DNA of 64,000 nt from Craspedostauros australis (taxonomy: Eukaryota; Bacillariophyta; Bacillariophyceae; Mastogloiales; Achnanthaceae), in assembly GCA_026770025.1 (NCBI GenBank), contig JAMXDE010000020.1:620001-684000 (forward strand), in the 5' to 3' direction. Made by a program: the position numbers and the translations under genes. Positions within the stretch are counted from its first letter, which is position 1; each line of letters begins with the position of its first letter. Below are positions 21,156 to 30,845 of the stretch, in pieces. The notes under the pieces are model-generated. The model was not told where the DNA came from and did no database searches. It was given only the letters and a program-made list of their open reading frames with translations.

Positions 21156-22223
21156 ATGGCGAAGATCACAAACCTTCAATGTTGTGCAGCTGCAAGGCTC
21201 GGCAATTTGAATGTGTTGAAAGAGTGGAAGGCGCAACATCCATGGCTTGGCATTTTCTACGACCCTGTCAGAGCTAAATGTGTCACGGATTCATTAATGG
21301 GGGCCTGTCTCTACGGCCATCTGGATTGCATCAAGTACTTGGTGGAATCGTGCAACGCTTCCTTGACGATTCAACCAAGTTATGGCATCGCCGCACTTCA
21401 TTCCACATGCTTTCGCGGCAATCTGGATTGCATAAAATACTTGGTGGAATCGTGCAGTGCTGACGTCAATATTCAAACTACTCATGGTCACACTCCACTT
21501 CATCTGGCATGCAGCAAAGGCCACCTGGACTGCGCCAAGTACTTGATGGAGTCGTGCAAGGCTCACTTGAACATTCAAACTGCTCAGGGCGAAACTCCAC
21601 TTCATCTGGCGTGTTTCGGAGGGCATCTGGATTGCGTGAAGCACTTGCTGAAATCGGACAACGTCGAAGTTGACATTCAAAGTACCCACGGCCACACTCC
21701 AATTCATCTGGCGTGCAACAATGGCCATCTAGCTTGTGCGAAGTACTTGGTGGAATCATGTGGCGCCTACTTGAATCTTCCAACTCCCAATGGCATGACT
21801 CCACTTCATCTCGTGTGCGCCAAAGGCCAAACGGGTTGCGCGAAGTATTTGCTCAAATCGTGCAACACTAACGTCAATATTCGAACTATTCATGGTCACA
21901 CTCCACTTCATCTGGCATGCAAATACGGCTGTGGGTCTTGCGTGAAGTATCTCGTGGAAGAATGCGGTGCCGACATCACCATTCGAAACAACAGCAACCA
22001 AACACCCCTCGATGTAGCGAAGGCTGCGATGTCATACCGAACGGAAATCATCAAAGTGCTCACAAGTCGTTGCACTCATCTTCACTCCCAACTACCTGCA
22101 CCACGACGCAGCAGAGAACACCGTTCCGTCGCAACAACGTCGACTGCGGCGGTTTCATCAGCATTGCTCAAATCCGAATCAAACCTTTCCAAACCGGCGC
22201 CGTCACAGAACTCGCCTCCTTAG
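21156..22223 (+). CDS. Ankyrin-repeat protein
   Basis: 355 residues from the first Met (MAKITNLQCCAAARLGN), single exon. About eight ankyrin repeats occupy residues ~45-310, each 34 residues long, with recurring THGHTPLHLAC, KGHLDCAKYLVESC and VNIQT units. They are unusually alike at the DNA level, with a strict 102-bp period, which indicates recent tandem duplication. The extra residue per repeat and the conserved Cys pair (LDC.KYL.ESC) mark one local expansion. The C-terminal ~50 residues are Ser/Pro/Arg-rich. No catalytic or membrane domain is present, so it is likely a protein-binding scaffold. Ankyrin proteins of this kind are numerous in protist genomes; no specific role can be inferred. 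Confidence 0.85.
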   Translation: MAKITNLQCCAAARLGNLNVLKEWKAQHPWLGIFYDPVRAKCVTDSLMGACLYGHLDCIKYLVESCNASLTIQPSYGIAALHSTCFRGNLDCIKYLVESCSADVNIQTTHGHTPLHLACSKGHLDCAKYLMESCKAHLNIQTAQGETPLHLACFGGHLDCVKHLLKSDNVEVDIQSTHGHTPIHLACNNGHLACAKYLVESCGAYLNLPTPNGMTPLHLVCAKGQTGCAKYLLKSCNTNVNIRTIHGHTPLHLACKYGCGSCVKYLVEECGADITIRNNSNQTPLDVAKAAMSYRTEIIKVLTSRCTHLHSQLPAPRRSREHRSVATTSTAAVSSALLKSESNLSKPAPSQNSPP

Positions 22224-23233
22224 TTCGTACCAATATGCGGACAACGCAATGGGCAGCAATGCACCAAAGCGCGCTCGCGTAGCACGGAGACGTCCCCTCG
22301 GCGACTGCGGTATCGACCTGATAACTGGTCGAGTCCGGGACCCAATGCAACTCCCGGCTTTCATCCAAGATGTATCCCACAAGTTCTCAGATGGAACCAT
22401 GCGTCATTGTTGTACCTACGTAGTTTGCGAAAGCTGCGAAATCATCGGGAGCGGACGAGTGAGAAGAAACGATGGATGATTAGTTGAAAGGTGGCCAGAG
22501 CACGAGTACCCAGAAACATGTACGCGCACAAGCAGAGTAGAGCAGTCACCTTGCGTCCAATGGCAATGCAAGGTCTTTGTGCCATAGTATGCCTGGCCTA
22601 GCTACTTGCCCCCACTGATAGGATCCAGAAGCGGATAAACGGGATGGCTTCTTCGCAATGCACTCATCCCGAACGTGGCCCGTTGTGGATGAAGTAGATT
22701 CTTGCTTCGTTGATGAGGTCTGATTGATACCGTACGCCGTACAGACGCATTTGACGACTCAAAATCGTGTTTGCGGGACTGTCTTGTTTGGTCTCTTCAT
22801 GTTCGTTCACGATGTCGTTGGTCACGTTTGGCACAGAAGGTATCTTTGGTTCCTCTTGGTTTGGTTTGTTGTTGCGTTGGTCGAGAGCCACTGGTTGATG
22901 ATGTCGCATGGAGCACATGGAGACGAAGGCAAGGGTGGACCATCGCAGGGTGTGCGACTCCTCGTGTGGAGAGGAGAGGAGTGAAGCGGGATGAGTGCAA
23001 CATAGCACAACACAACGCAGTGTAGCGCATGTCGGTGGAGAGGTGCTTGGCTTTGCCCAGCCATCCAATCGTCACTTGCAGCGGCGAATCGTTGGATCTA
23101 TTATACGAGCTACTTTCCATCGTTTGGTTCGTAGAACGAACACGAACACGATCATACATACGTACCGACCAATCCTGTCACGTGTACAGGTGTAGGTACA
23201 TACGAGGAGCAGCATCAGTAACAGCAACGATAG
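22224..23233. other. Intergenic region
   Basis: About 1 kb with no recognisable gene on either strand. Short overlapping frames occur but lack family features. Confidence 0.5.
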
Positions 23234-25338
23234 ATGATGGAGCAGCCTCCGTCATCGAATGGACCCCAACCCGTGTGTTGCCGAACGCCGGATCAGGAGC
23301 AGACGCAGCAAAATCGACAATTTGATTCAGATCGAGACCATGATCTACGGCAACGTACGAGGACAAGTAGCGAGTCAGAGATGGTGGATTGTGTGATTGT
23401 TGGTGCAGGTGCGGCGGGTTTGTCCTGCGCAGTCGAGTTGTTGAAGCACAACCCAAGCCTGAAAGTGCTCATCTGGGAGGCACGGGACAGGGTGGGCGGC
23501 CGTATTCGCACAACGATCGAAACGAAGTCTCGCTGCGGGAATGGCACCGATGGTGAGGGCTGCGGTGGTTGCGACGAGGTGGATGTTGCCATCGACCACG
23601 GGGCAGCATGGGTCCATGGCATCGACGATAACGAAGAGGGCGAAGCCAATCCCATGCTGGAACATCTGGCGTGCGGTCTGCGCACATGTCGCGTAGCACG
23701 TCTGCGATTGATGAGGCCAAAGGGGGCGGCGAGAACCAACCTTCATGTGGTCGCCATGTCCTGAACGAGCTGCTGAAGTGCAACCCATGGACACGACCAC
23801 ACACCGCGCTGATAGCAGAAGATCAACTCGCTGTGTTTCAGAACGGGATTCGGTTGGACAATGACACCACCGCCGCCACCGCCGCTGGCAGCACCGTCAG
23901 AGGCAGCAAAAGCATTGAGAAAAGTATCCAGCTGCATCATTCGATATTGAATGACCTATCCAAGCACGTGCAACGGCAGTACGAAAAGGGAAAGGGCCAA
24001 GAACTGGTGCACCAAAGATTTGAAGATGCTGTCCAGCAAATGCGTCATTACAGCTCCACCTCAACTGGCACTGGCGTTGATGACGGCGATGGTGACGATG
24101 GTGGTGACGATGGCAGCGACGATGGTAGCGACGGTGAGGGCCGAGTAGATGGGAGAGCATCTGCTGAATTGGCTGCATTCTACAGGTACTTGATTGGATG
24201 TTGGAATGGAATGAGCCCGGCGTCGTTGCAACTTCTTGATGGTTGTGTCATCCCTGGTGATCCAGAACACGCAGCATATGTAAGTAACCGCAGCATGACG
24301 AATGAGATTCCTGGTGTTGATCAATCAGCTTCATCCTTGCCATCATCATCGTCAGCAGCAGCAGCAGCATCATCCAAGTCCTCGTATCCGTCCACCGGTG
24401 ACGGCATCTACACGCCGCAAGGTGACTTTCCTGGGCCACATTGCTCCGTCCAGGGAGGGATGATAACCATCATCAAAGGTCTGCTGAGTCAGCTTCCTTC
24501 GCGCGGACTGGTCAAGACGAAGCATTCCGTCACCAGCATCCAGGATCGCTTCTCCCATCTTCGCTTGACGACGAGCGAAGGAGTGACAGTCCGCGCCAAA
24601 TACTGCGTTTCGACGATGCCGTTGGGTTGCATGCAGAGGATATGCTCGGATGCTTCTCGTGCGTTCTTCGATCCACCGCTGCCTGTAGAGAAACAACACG
24701 CAATGCTCTCGCTGTGTTCTGGAGCATACAAAAAGGTGCTACTGACATTCAAGACCATTTGGTGGCCGAGGCATCAGCTCTTTGTTGGTTTGATCAACAG
24801 CAAAGGCTGCAAGAGAAAGATGGTTGGAAAGGTGGGCGTAACGGCAGCACCAACTACAGACAACGCAAAGCCAGCATCCGCAACATCAACGTCATGGCAG
24901 CCTGATGGAAATCCGATCGGCGAACATTTGCTCTTGTACAATCTTTGGGCCCGCCATGGTGTGCCGTGCATCGAAGCAGTGTTATTCGGCGATGCGGGCG
25001 AATGGGCAACGCACAAACCAGATGATATGATCTGCGACGCGGTGATGTCCTTCCTGCAGAATACGATGGAAGTGGACGGCGTCAGTGTTACAGAGCAGCT
25101 TGTCGATTGCCACGTGACACGGTGGGAAGAGGATCCGTACAGCCTCGGGTCGTACAGTTCATTCCGCTTGGGAACCCAAGATCAGGATGTCGACGTGTTG
25201 CAACGGGATGAGTACGATGGCCGTCTGCTTTTCGCCGGTGAAGCCACAGATGGCGAGCACATGGGGAGCGTCCATGGTGCGATATTCAGCGGACGTCAGG
25301 CGGCGCATCGGTTGCTCAACCATTTGCAATGCTCATGA
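23234..25338 (+). CDS. FAD-dependent amine oxidase (polyamine-oxidase/LSD1-like), frame change inside
   Basis: The N-terminal part carries the FAD-binding dinucleotide fold: VDCVIVGAGAAGLSCAVELL (~51-70), then EARDRVGGRIRT and the substrate-site DHGAAWVHGI. The C-terminal part ends with the second FAD motif LLFAGEATDGEHMGSVHGAI and a typical SYSSFRLGT segment. This is the flavin amine oxidase family, which oxidises polyamines, monoamines or methyl-lysine; no SWIRM or tower domain is visible, so histone demethylation is less likely. The two parts lie in different frames that swap between about 23650 and 23760. No ordinary intron fits: the only GT..AG span from 23671 that restores frame is 26 nt. 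A one-base deletion (real or assembly error) is equally consistent. An acidic Asp/Gly linker (~24060-24140) and a Ser/Ala run add length. Confidence 0.8.
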
Positions 25339-25878
25339 AGGATGATACTCGAGAAAGGCAAGCAGATAAGGCCGTCCCCTGCTTTCATGCAAACGCCGAC
25401 TCCCAATAATCGTTGCTTACGTCGCACCAACATCAACACCAGCACTCGCACCAACAATACAACCCAGAACAATATTGGATATGGAGATTACTCCTGTTTA
25501 TCTTAATATGGCTGAAAGACGATATCTTTGTAATAGTTGTTGGTGCTTTGAATGTGGATGTGAATGTGGATGTGGACAGGCACATCGTGCTTTTGTGAGT
25601 TGTGTAGTCTACCAGTCCAGTACGAGTACTCTACGTCTAGTTCGTCCAGCGGTGTGATGGATTGATGTCGTCCGTGGAATTCCGCGCCGAAACCATTCCC
25701 AACCCATTCCCAATCCCACACACACAAGGAGCAAACACACACATCCGATCGCCACTTCCCTCTCTGTTCTCCGCTCCGTCACAACAGTTCCAACTTCGGC
25801 GGGTCCTCATTCAAAGACAATCACCACAGCAATCACAACGACAACCCCCAAGCGACCAGGAGCGAAGGGAGAATCCGA
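25339..25878. other. Intergenic region
   Basis: 540 bp with a TACGAGTACT element (25621-25630), short GTGGATGT repeats near 25551-25576 and a CA-rich leader just before the TFB4 start. No gene seen. Confidence 0.55.
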
Positions 25879-26946
25879 ATGGCGCCGAAGAAGTCTGATG
25901 AAAACTCCTTGACGGTGATCGTCCTGGACGTTTCGCCAGTGACATGGGGGGAACGAGACATGCAAAGATCCGTGAGCGACAAGAAGAGACAAGCGGCCGG
26001 CAAACGTAGCACGGGTCCAGCCACGTTCGAAGAGCTGCTGGCGGCAGTCCAGGCCTTCGCGAGCGCCTCCATCAGCCTGGAGCGCGACTCTGCGTTGCTG
26101 ATAGTCGCCGTGGCCGCTGGGGAGGCAGCCGTCGTGTACCCACGCAAGGATCGGTTGGAGAAGTACTTTGCCAATCCGGAAACCAAAATGGATGCCAGCA
26201 GCATTCAGGAGGATCTCGTTTTCGGCGTCACCAATCTCATGTCGAAGGCTTCGTCGGTTGCCAGCAATCCAGATGCGCCCACGTCGGCATCCTTCGGCGC
26301 CATGACCGCAGGCTTCACGACCGCGCTATGCCTCATCAACCGGTTCCTGGTTGCGTCCAACTCTGGAGTTTCGGCCTTGCAATCCGAATCGGCGTGGACG
26401 CGGGCAAATGCAGAGGATGATGGCGTGATTGCATCCATCGGCGCTGGCGGCAAGAAGAAATCGAAGAAGAGCGCTCAGGCCTGGTCACCGCGCGTGCTGC
26501 TGATCCAAGCATCGGAAGATCGTGCGGGCGATTACAACGCGATGATGAACTGTTCCTTTGCGTCCGTCAAATTGCAAATCGTTGTGGACGGCTGCTTCAT
26601 TCCATGCTCAAGCGGCAGCAAGTCAAGCCCGTACCTGGAACAGGTCTGCGATTTGACAGGAGGCGTCTTCCTGGCACCGAGTGGAGCGGCGCAGGCCAAC
26701 ATGGCTTTGTCCGAAGTGTTGCTCAGCGTCTTCCTGGCGCCGAGACCGAGTCGGAGCGGGTTGAACCTGCCAGCGCTGAACAAGGTCGATTTCAGACCGA
26801 GGACATTCGATACGGGCAAGTCTGTGGACATGGCGCACGTTTGCAATCAGTGCTTGAGCATCTTTGAGACCAAACCGCAGGGGCGTTGCACGACATGCAA
26901 TGCCGACATCAAATCGAGGATGCCCCAAAGGCCAAATGCATCATGA
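25879..26946 (+). CDS. GTF2H3: TFIIH core subunit TFB4/p34
   Basis: 355 residues, single exon. The N-terminus (LTVIVLDVSPVTWGER) begins a von Willebrand A-like domain. It continues through FEELLAAVQAFASASISLER, ALLIVAVAAGEAAVVYP, RVLLIQASEDRAGDYNAMMN and IVVDGCFIPC, all family positions of p34. The C-terminus is a C4 zinc ribbon, C322-x2-C325-LSIF-x8-C337-x2-C340, with the diagnostic CLSIF. p34 pairs with p44 in the TFIIH core and is needed for transcription initiation and nucleotide excision repair. The usual 'CFCH' segment before the ribbon is replaced by a FDTGKSVDMAH stretch. Length is close to the human subunit (308) plus a Ser/Ala-rich insert. Convergent with the channel gene. Confidence 0.88.
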   Translation: MAPKKSDENSLTVIVLDVSPVTWGERDMQRSVSDKKRQAAGKRSTGPATFEELLAAVQAFASASISLERDSALLIVAVAAGEAAVVYPRKDRLEKYFANPETKMDASSIQEDLVFGVTNLMSKASSVASNPDAPTSASFGAMTAGFTTALCLINRFLVASNSGVSALQSESAWTRANAEDDGVIASIGAGGKKKSKKSAQAWSPRVLLIQASEDRAGDYNAMMNCSFASVKLQIVVDGCFIPCSSGSKSSPYLEQVCDLTGGVFLAPSGAAQANMALSEVLLSVFLAPRPSRSGLNLPALNKVDFRPRTFDTGKSVDMAHVCNQCLSIFETKPQGRCTTCNADIKSRMPQRPNAS

Positions 26947-27425
26947 TCCATGTCGTGCAGTTGAGAACATGGCAGCTGCATGTGTACTCGTATGGTAGAT
27001 GAGGAAGAGGAACCTGATCGTATCAAATAATACATACTCAATGTACTCACAAAATCGTACAAGGATACTGCGAGTAAACGATACAGTTCTTAGAGCAGAC
27101 TACTCGTACTATTGACCAATGTTCCCACACATCGTCTTTCTCTCGTCGGTGACGTGCTCTGTTTGGATGGAATGGGTGGCACGGATGGATTGGCTTGTTA
27201 ATTTAACAGTCTGCCGTATGGCATGCTCCTCTATGATACACTCGTAGCTTTGACGTGCAAATGATGAAATGTCGTTATTCTCTCCCCACGTCGTGCTCGT
27301 GGCTAAATGGAGGGCAACAGAACGACTTGTAGCCTGATTATGAAGATGGTGACGATGAAGAAGGTTGTGATCACGATGGTGTTGCTATTGGTGACAGCGA
27401 TGGATCTCTCGCAGAGCACTCGAGC
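26947..27425. other. Convergent intergenic region
   Basis: 479 bp between two stops. It contains GTACTCGTAT (26984-26993), TACTCGTACT (27101-27110) and ACTCGTAG near 27240: three copies of the recurring element within 260 bp. No gene seen. Confidence 0.6.
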
Positions 27426-29342
27426 TCAGATCTTGTCTTGCGATTCGCTCTCAACTGGTCCCGAAGTGAAATCGGATGCCATGCAGATGACCTTTGCCCA
27501 ACAGCTCTTGCTGCCTCCGTAATAGATGGATAGGATCACCATGAGATGCAGGCCCTCGATGGCGGCAGCAAACTGGTCGACGGTGTTGGAATAGTCCTGG
27601 CCGTAGTTGATGTCGACGACATACGATAGGCTGCTCGCGATCACCAAGAACAGCAACCCGAAGAAGAGGTTGTTGAGAACGTACTGCATCTTGATCTGGT
27701 ACCCGACGACAGGTAGCTTGGAATCGACGGTCATTCGGATGCCGATGTCCACGAAGGCAGTTGCCAGAATCATCTCACCTCGATTTCCGAACTGCATGGC
27801 ATCCAGCGTGAGGGTGCAAATTCCGACTACATTGAGCGCGGTGAGGAGTGGGATGATGTTGCGATCGTAGTATGCCGATTCCCGACGGATGCGCAGCTTA
27901 ATTTGCAGCTGCTGGTCTCTGTCCTGGCCTTTGGTGCCGAATTCCAACGGCACGAATTCGAATCTTAGTCCTTCATCATCGCAGGAAAAACCGGGGACCT
28001 TGCAATGCTCGACGATGGTGCCATGAGGTGTCTGGATGGAGTCACCAGTATCGTCGATGGTGGCCAAGTCCAGCTTCCACCTGTGCCTGTCCCAACGTTT
28101 GCGCGGTTGCCGGTGCTTGAGTATCGCCAGCTTGATCTGCAGATCATGCTGATCGTGTGGGAAGTTCGAGACGTGGATGCCGTCCTGCAGCATGGATGCC
28201 TTGTACAGGCAGCTCCATTTCATCAGATTCTCCTCCGTGTTGATGAGGCAAACCTCCGGATCGCCCAGCGCTTCGAAATCGACGGCGTTGAGTATGGACA
28301 CTGGCGGGACGTAGATGATGCCGTTGGTGTCGGAGACCTCCTTCAATTCTTTCTGGTAGGCCCTCTGACGGCCATGCATCATCCAGACCTTTCTGTGCAA
28401 CCGATTGTTCCGGCCGTACCCGAGCTCGGGGTCAAAGTCTTCAGGTATGTTCCAGAACATGGAGATGCGGAACTTCATGTCCACCTTGCCCAGCACCTCA
28501 TCTGGGCGACCCACGTGCCACACGACGACCTGGAAGCGGATTGTCCTCACGATCAACGAATCCAACGACCCGTAGCTCGTCATGGAACGGTTCGAATCCG
28601 TCACGTAAGTGCTGAGTGAGCAAGTGCTGTCCCTTCCAACGTAATGCGGTAGCAGCAGCGATCGGATGGGTTCGTTCCCCTCCCCTCCGTACCGATTCGG
28701 CGTGTTGTACGCATCACCGGCACCGTGGCAGCCGCTGGTGCCTTGCGCGGTGAAGCGGCTGGGGCTGATGTACATGCTGCCCTGCGCTTCTTGTGGGTCT
28801 GATCGCTGCTGTTGGTGCTGGAGACGCAGTTGACATTGTTGACATTGTTGATGATGCTGATGCTGATAGTGACGCTGCTGGTGAAGCTCAGCTGAACTGG
28901 CACCCTTGGACATGTGAATCCTACTCGCCATGTTGAGGTTGGAGGTGCTTTTGCTCCTGTGCTTTGCTCGGAACCTGCCCTTCATGAAGAGTTTCTGCCC
29001 GACGTGAACATTGAGCATGCCCGTCGATTCATCATGTTTGAGGAGAGCCTCCTGATACTCCACATTTGCGTTGTTGTTTTCATGTCCATGTTCATGTCCA
29101 TGTTCACGTTGATGTTTGTGATCGAGTTCATGTTCGATGACGTTGTTGTTGGTGATGCCGATGGTGCCTGCGGTGCTGTCGCTGCTGTTTGTGGCGTCAG
29201 CGTCTTCGTTGTCTGTCTGGGTGCTGGCTGATGTTTGCGACTCTGGTATTGGTGTTGGTGATCCCGACCTTGACGGAGAGATCGACTGCGATGATAGCGA
29301 CGGCAACATGACTGTCTGCGAGTCAATGAGATCGCGATCCAT
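27426..29342 (-). CDS. Pentameric ligand-gated ion channel homologue without Cys-loop
   Basis: 638 residues, single exon, starting at the first Met after an in-frame stop. Residues 1-250 are low complexity (His, Gln, Ser, Asn) with no signal peptide. Residues ~262-480 resemble the extracellular beta-sandwich: RFQVVVWHVGRPDEV, FWNIPEDFDP, WMMHGRQR, IYVPPVSILNA, WSCLYKASM, and SNFPHDQHDLQIKL at the FPFD.Q position. The second Cys of the classic loop is absent. Four hydrophobic helices follow: M1 (~493-511), M2 (~520-540, ending DSKLP like the bacterial channel GLIC's ETNLP), M3 (~560-578) and M4 (~591-610). M2 carries internal Asp and Arg residues. Ligand and ion selectivity cannot be read. Family call is firm for M1-M3; whether it gates ions is unproven. 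Confidence 0.78.
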   Translation of the reverse strand: MDRDLIDSQTVMLPSLSSQSISPSRSGSPTPIPESQTSASTQTDNEDADATNSSDSTAGTIGITNNNVIEHELDHKHQREHGHEHGHENNNANVEYQEALLKHDESTGMLNVHVGQKLFMKGRFRAKHRSKSTSNLNMASRIHMSKGASSAELHQQRHYQHQHHQQCQQCQLRLQHQQQRSDPQEAQGSMYISPSRFTAQGTSGCHGAGDAYNTPNRYGGEGNEPIRSLLLPHYVGRDSTCSLSTYVTDSNRSMTSYGSLDSLIVRTIRFQVVVWHVGRPDEVLGKVDMKFRISMFWNIPEDFDPELGYGRNNRLHRKVWMMHGRQRAYQKELKEVSDTNGIIYVPPVSILNAVDFEALGDPEVCLINTEENLMKWSCLYKASMLQDGIHVSNFPHDQHDLQIKLAILKHRQPRKRWDRHRWKLDLATIDDTGDSIQTPHGTIVEHCKVPGFSCDDEGLRFEFVPLEFGTKGQDRDQQLQIKLRIRRESAYYDRNIIPLLTALNVVGICTLTLDAMQFGNRGEMILATAFVDIGIRMTVDSKLPVVGYQIKMQYVLNNLFFGLLFLVIASSLSYVVDINYGQDYSNTVDQFAAAIEGLHLMVILSIYYGGSKSCWAKVICMASDFTSGPVESESQDKI

Positions 29343-29633
29343 GTGGCAGCAACGATGATGGCGGTTTGTATCGCACAGTTGTCGCAGTTATGGTTGCTTT
29401 GGCTGCTTTGGTTGCTTTGGCTGCGGAGGAAGATCAGGCAGCTTCTCGTTGCGTACCGTGTGCGTGTCGGCGAATGGGAAATCGTTGCCTTCTCTTCCTC
29501 GTCACGGGAGCAAAGTACGAGTACGGCAGGTAAGTGTTCGTCGCCACACTGACAGAGCAGAACGCGCCGAGAATGCGTTGGTCGGAACTCGCTCCCCAAG
29601 AGCCAACGTGAACCCCGATGTCAGCCAGCCACC

Positions 29634-29658
29634 GCTCTCTCTCTCTCTCTCGCTCTCT
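29634..29658. repeat. CT dinucleotide tract
   Basis: Nearly uninterrupted CT repeat about 300 bp upstream of the channel start (GA-rich on the channel's coding strand). Confidence 0.85.
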
Positions 29659-30760
29659 GGTGATCAATTGCTTCGGCCTGGGATCTTCTTTGCCCGAGAC
29701 GTTGCTGGTCAGTGTGCTGAGTAGTTCGTTTGTATCATTTGAGCGAAACCAAGAAGGAAGGTGAGCTAGCAGCGCCGGCGAAGCACAGGAGAGGAGGAAG
29801 GGAGCTCCGATGAGAAGGCGTGCTCGTGCACTCTCGGAGGAGTGGATGCTCTCACGCATGTGCGTCCTCTCTTGTCATGGGACGCATGCATGTGCCTCTC
29901 TTGATGCCATGATACGAAAAAGGCGTCCAAGCTCCCAGGTGGATGGAAGGACTCCCAGAGTAAGACTCCGGCAACACGAAAAAGATAGAGAAGTACTCGT
30001 AATCTCTCCCTTGATGCTCTCCGGAAACGATGCCGCGCTTTCGTCGCAGAAGCGCTCAAACCCAGAAGCAAAAACCTCTTCTGGTGGTTGGAGTCCTCCG
30101 CCAGCTCCCTCCCACGTGTTGCCCACTCATCTCGGAGCTCGTACGACTACCCGCACCACCCACACCTCCCACCAACTGCGACGTGAGCACCGAAGGATTG
30201 CATGGAGTAGTTGTATGCGCTTTGCGTGCTCGTTGTTGATGTCAACAACAAGATCGTCACGAAGGCACATCAAGCAGCCTTTCTGGCGAAAACCAACGAC
30301 AACAAAATGGGAACCGAGTTTGTGATCATGGACTGCTCTTCCGGAGTTTTTGTGACACGAATTCGGTGAAGGCGCGACTCCTTCGACTAATGCGACTGAA
30401 AATATGTGATTGGGCACAGACAATCGACTAGGGCGATTACCTGCAAACGTGGATTGGAATACACGACTGGATTACAGTGGAACGAAGGTAGGAACTGACG
30501 ATAGAGAGGGCTGTTCGCGAAGGATTGGTCGCGACCAGGAGAGGAGGATGAACATCAAAGATGTGTGAGAGTTGATCCAAGAAAGAGTCCAGTGTTGTCG
30601 GAAGAAGGATGTGGGTACCTATGATGGTGGACGAGCACTTCCGCAAACTACACACGCATCTTCCAAACGATCGCGACAGGCAACCCCGTCAAGGGCTAAC
30701 TTGACAAGGTGTCACTCGTCCGTCACAGCCAGGTCACGCTGGATCGGTGTGTTCAACTAG

Positions 30761-30808
30761 ATTCATTCATTCATTCATTCATTCATTCAATCATTCGTTC
30801 GTTCGTTC
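30761..30808. repeat. ATTC/GTTC tetranucleotide repeat in F-box leader
   Basis: Seven ATTC units, a short break, then GTTC units, ending ~40 bp before the F-box ATG. Confidence 0.9.
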
Positions 30809-30845
30809 CTTCTTTCGCGGTCGCACCAACAGAGAAGGGTTCACA

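Larger units (their letters stand above)
29343..30845. promoter_or_regulatory. Divergent upstream region, channel gene / F-box gene
   Basis: 1.5 kb between start codons on opposite strands. It has a CT tract (29634-29658), elements AGTACGAGTACGG (29514-29526) and AAGTACTCGT (29991-30000), and an ATTC/GTTC repeat (30761-30808) just before the F-box ATG. Overlapping open frames up to ~170 codons show no known protein. Confidence 0.45.

Noticed and set aside
28586-28596. GGTTCGAATCC, a perfect tRNA B-box-like sequence
   Set aside because: It lies inside the channel coding sequence, with no A box at the right distance and no cloverleaf.
28005-28619. Plus-strand frame opposite the channel gene
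   Set aside because: Shadow of a conserved coding region.
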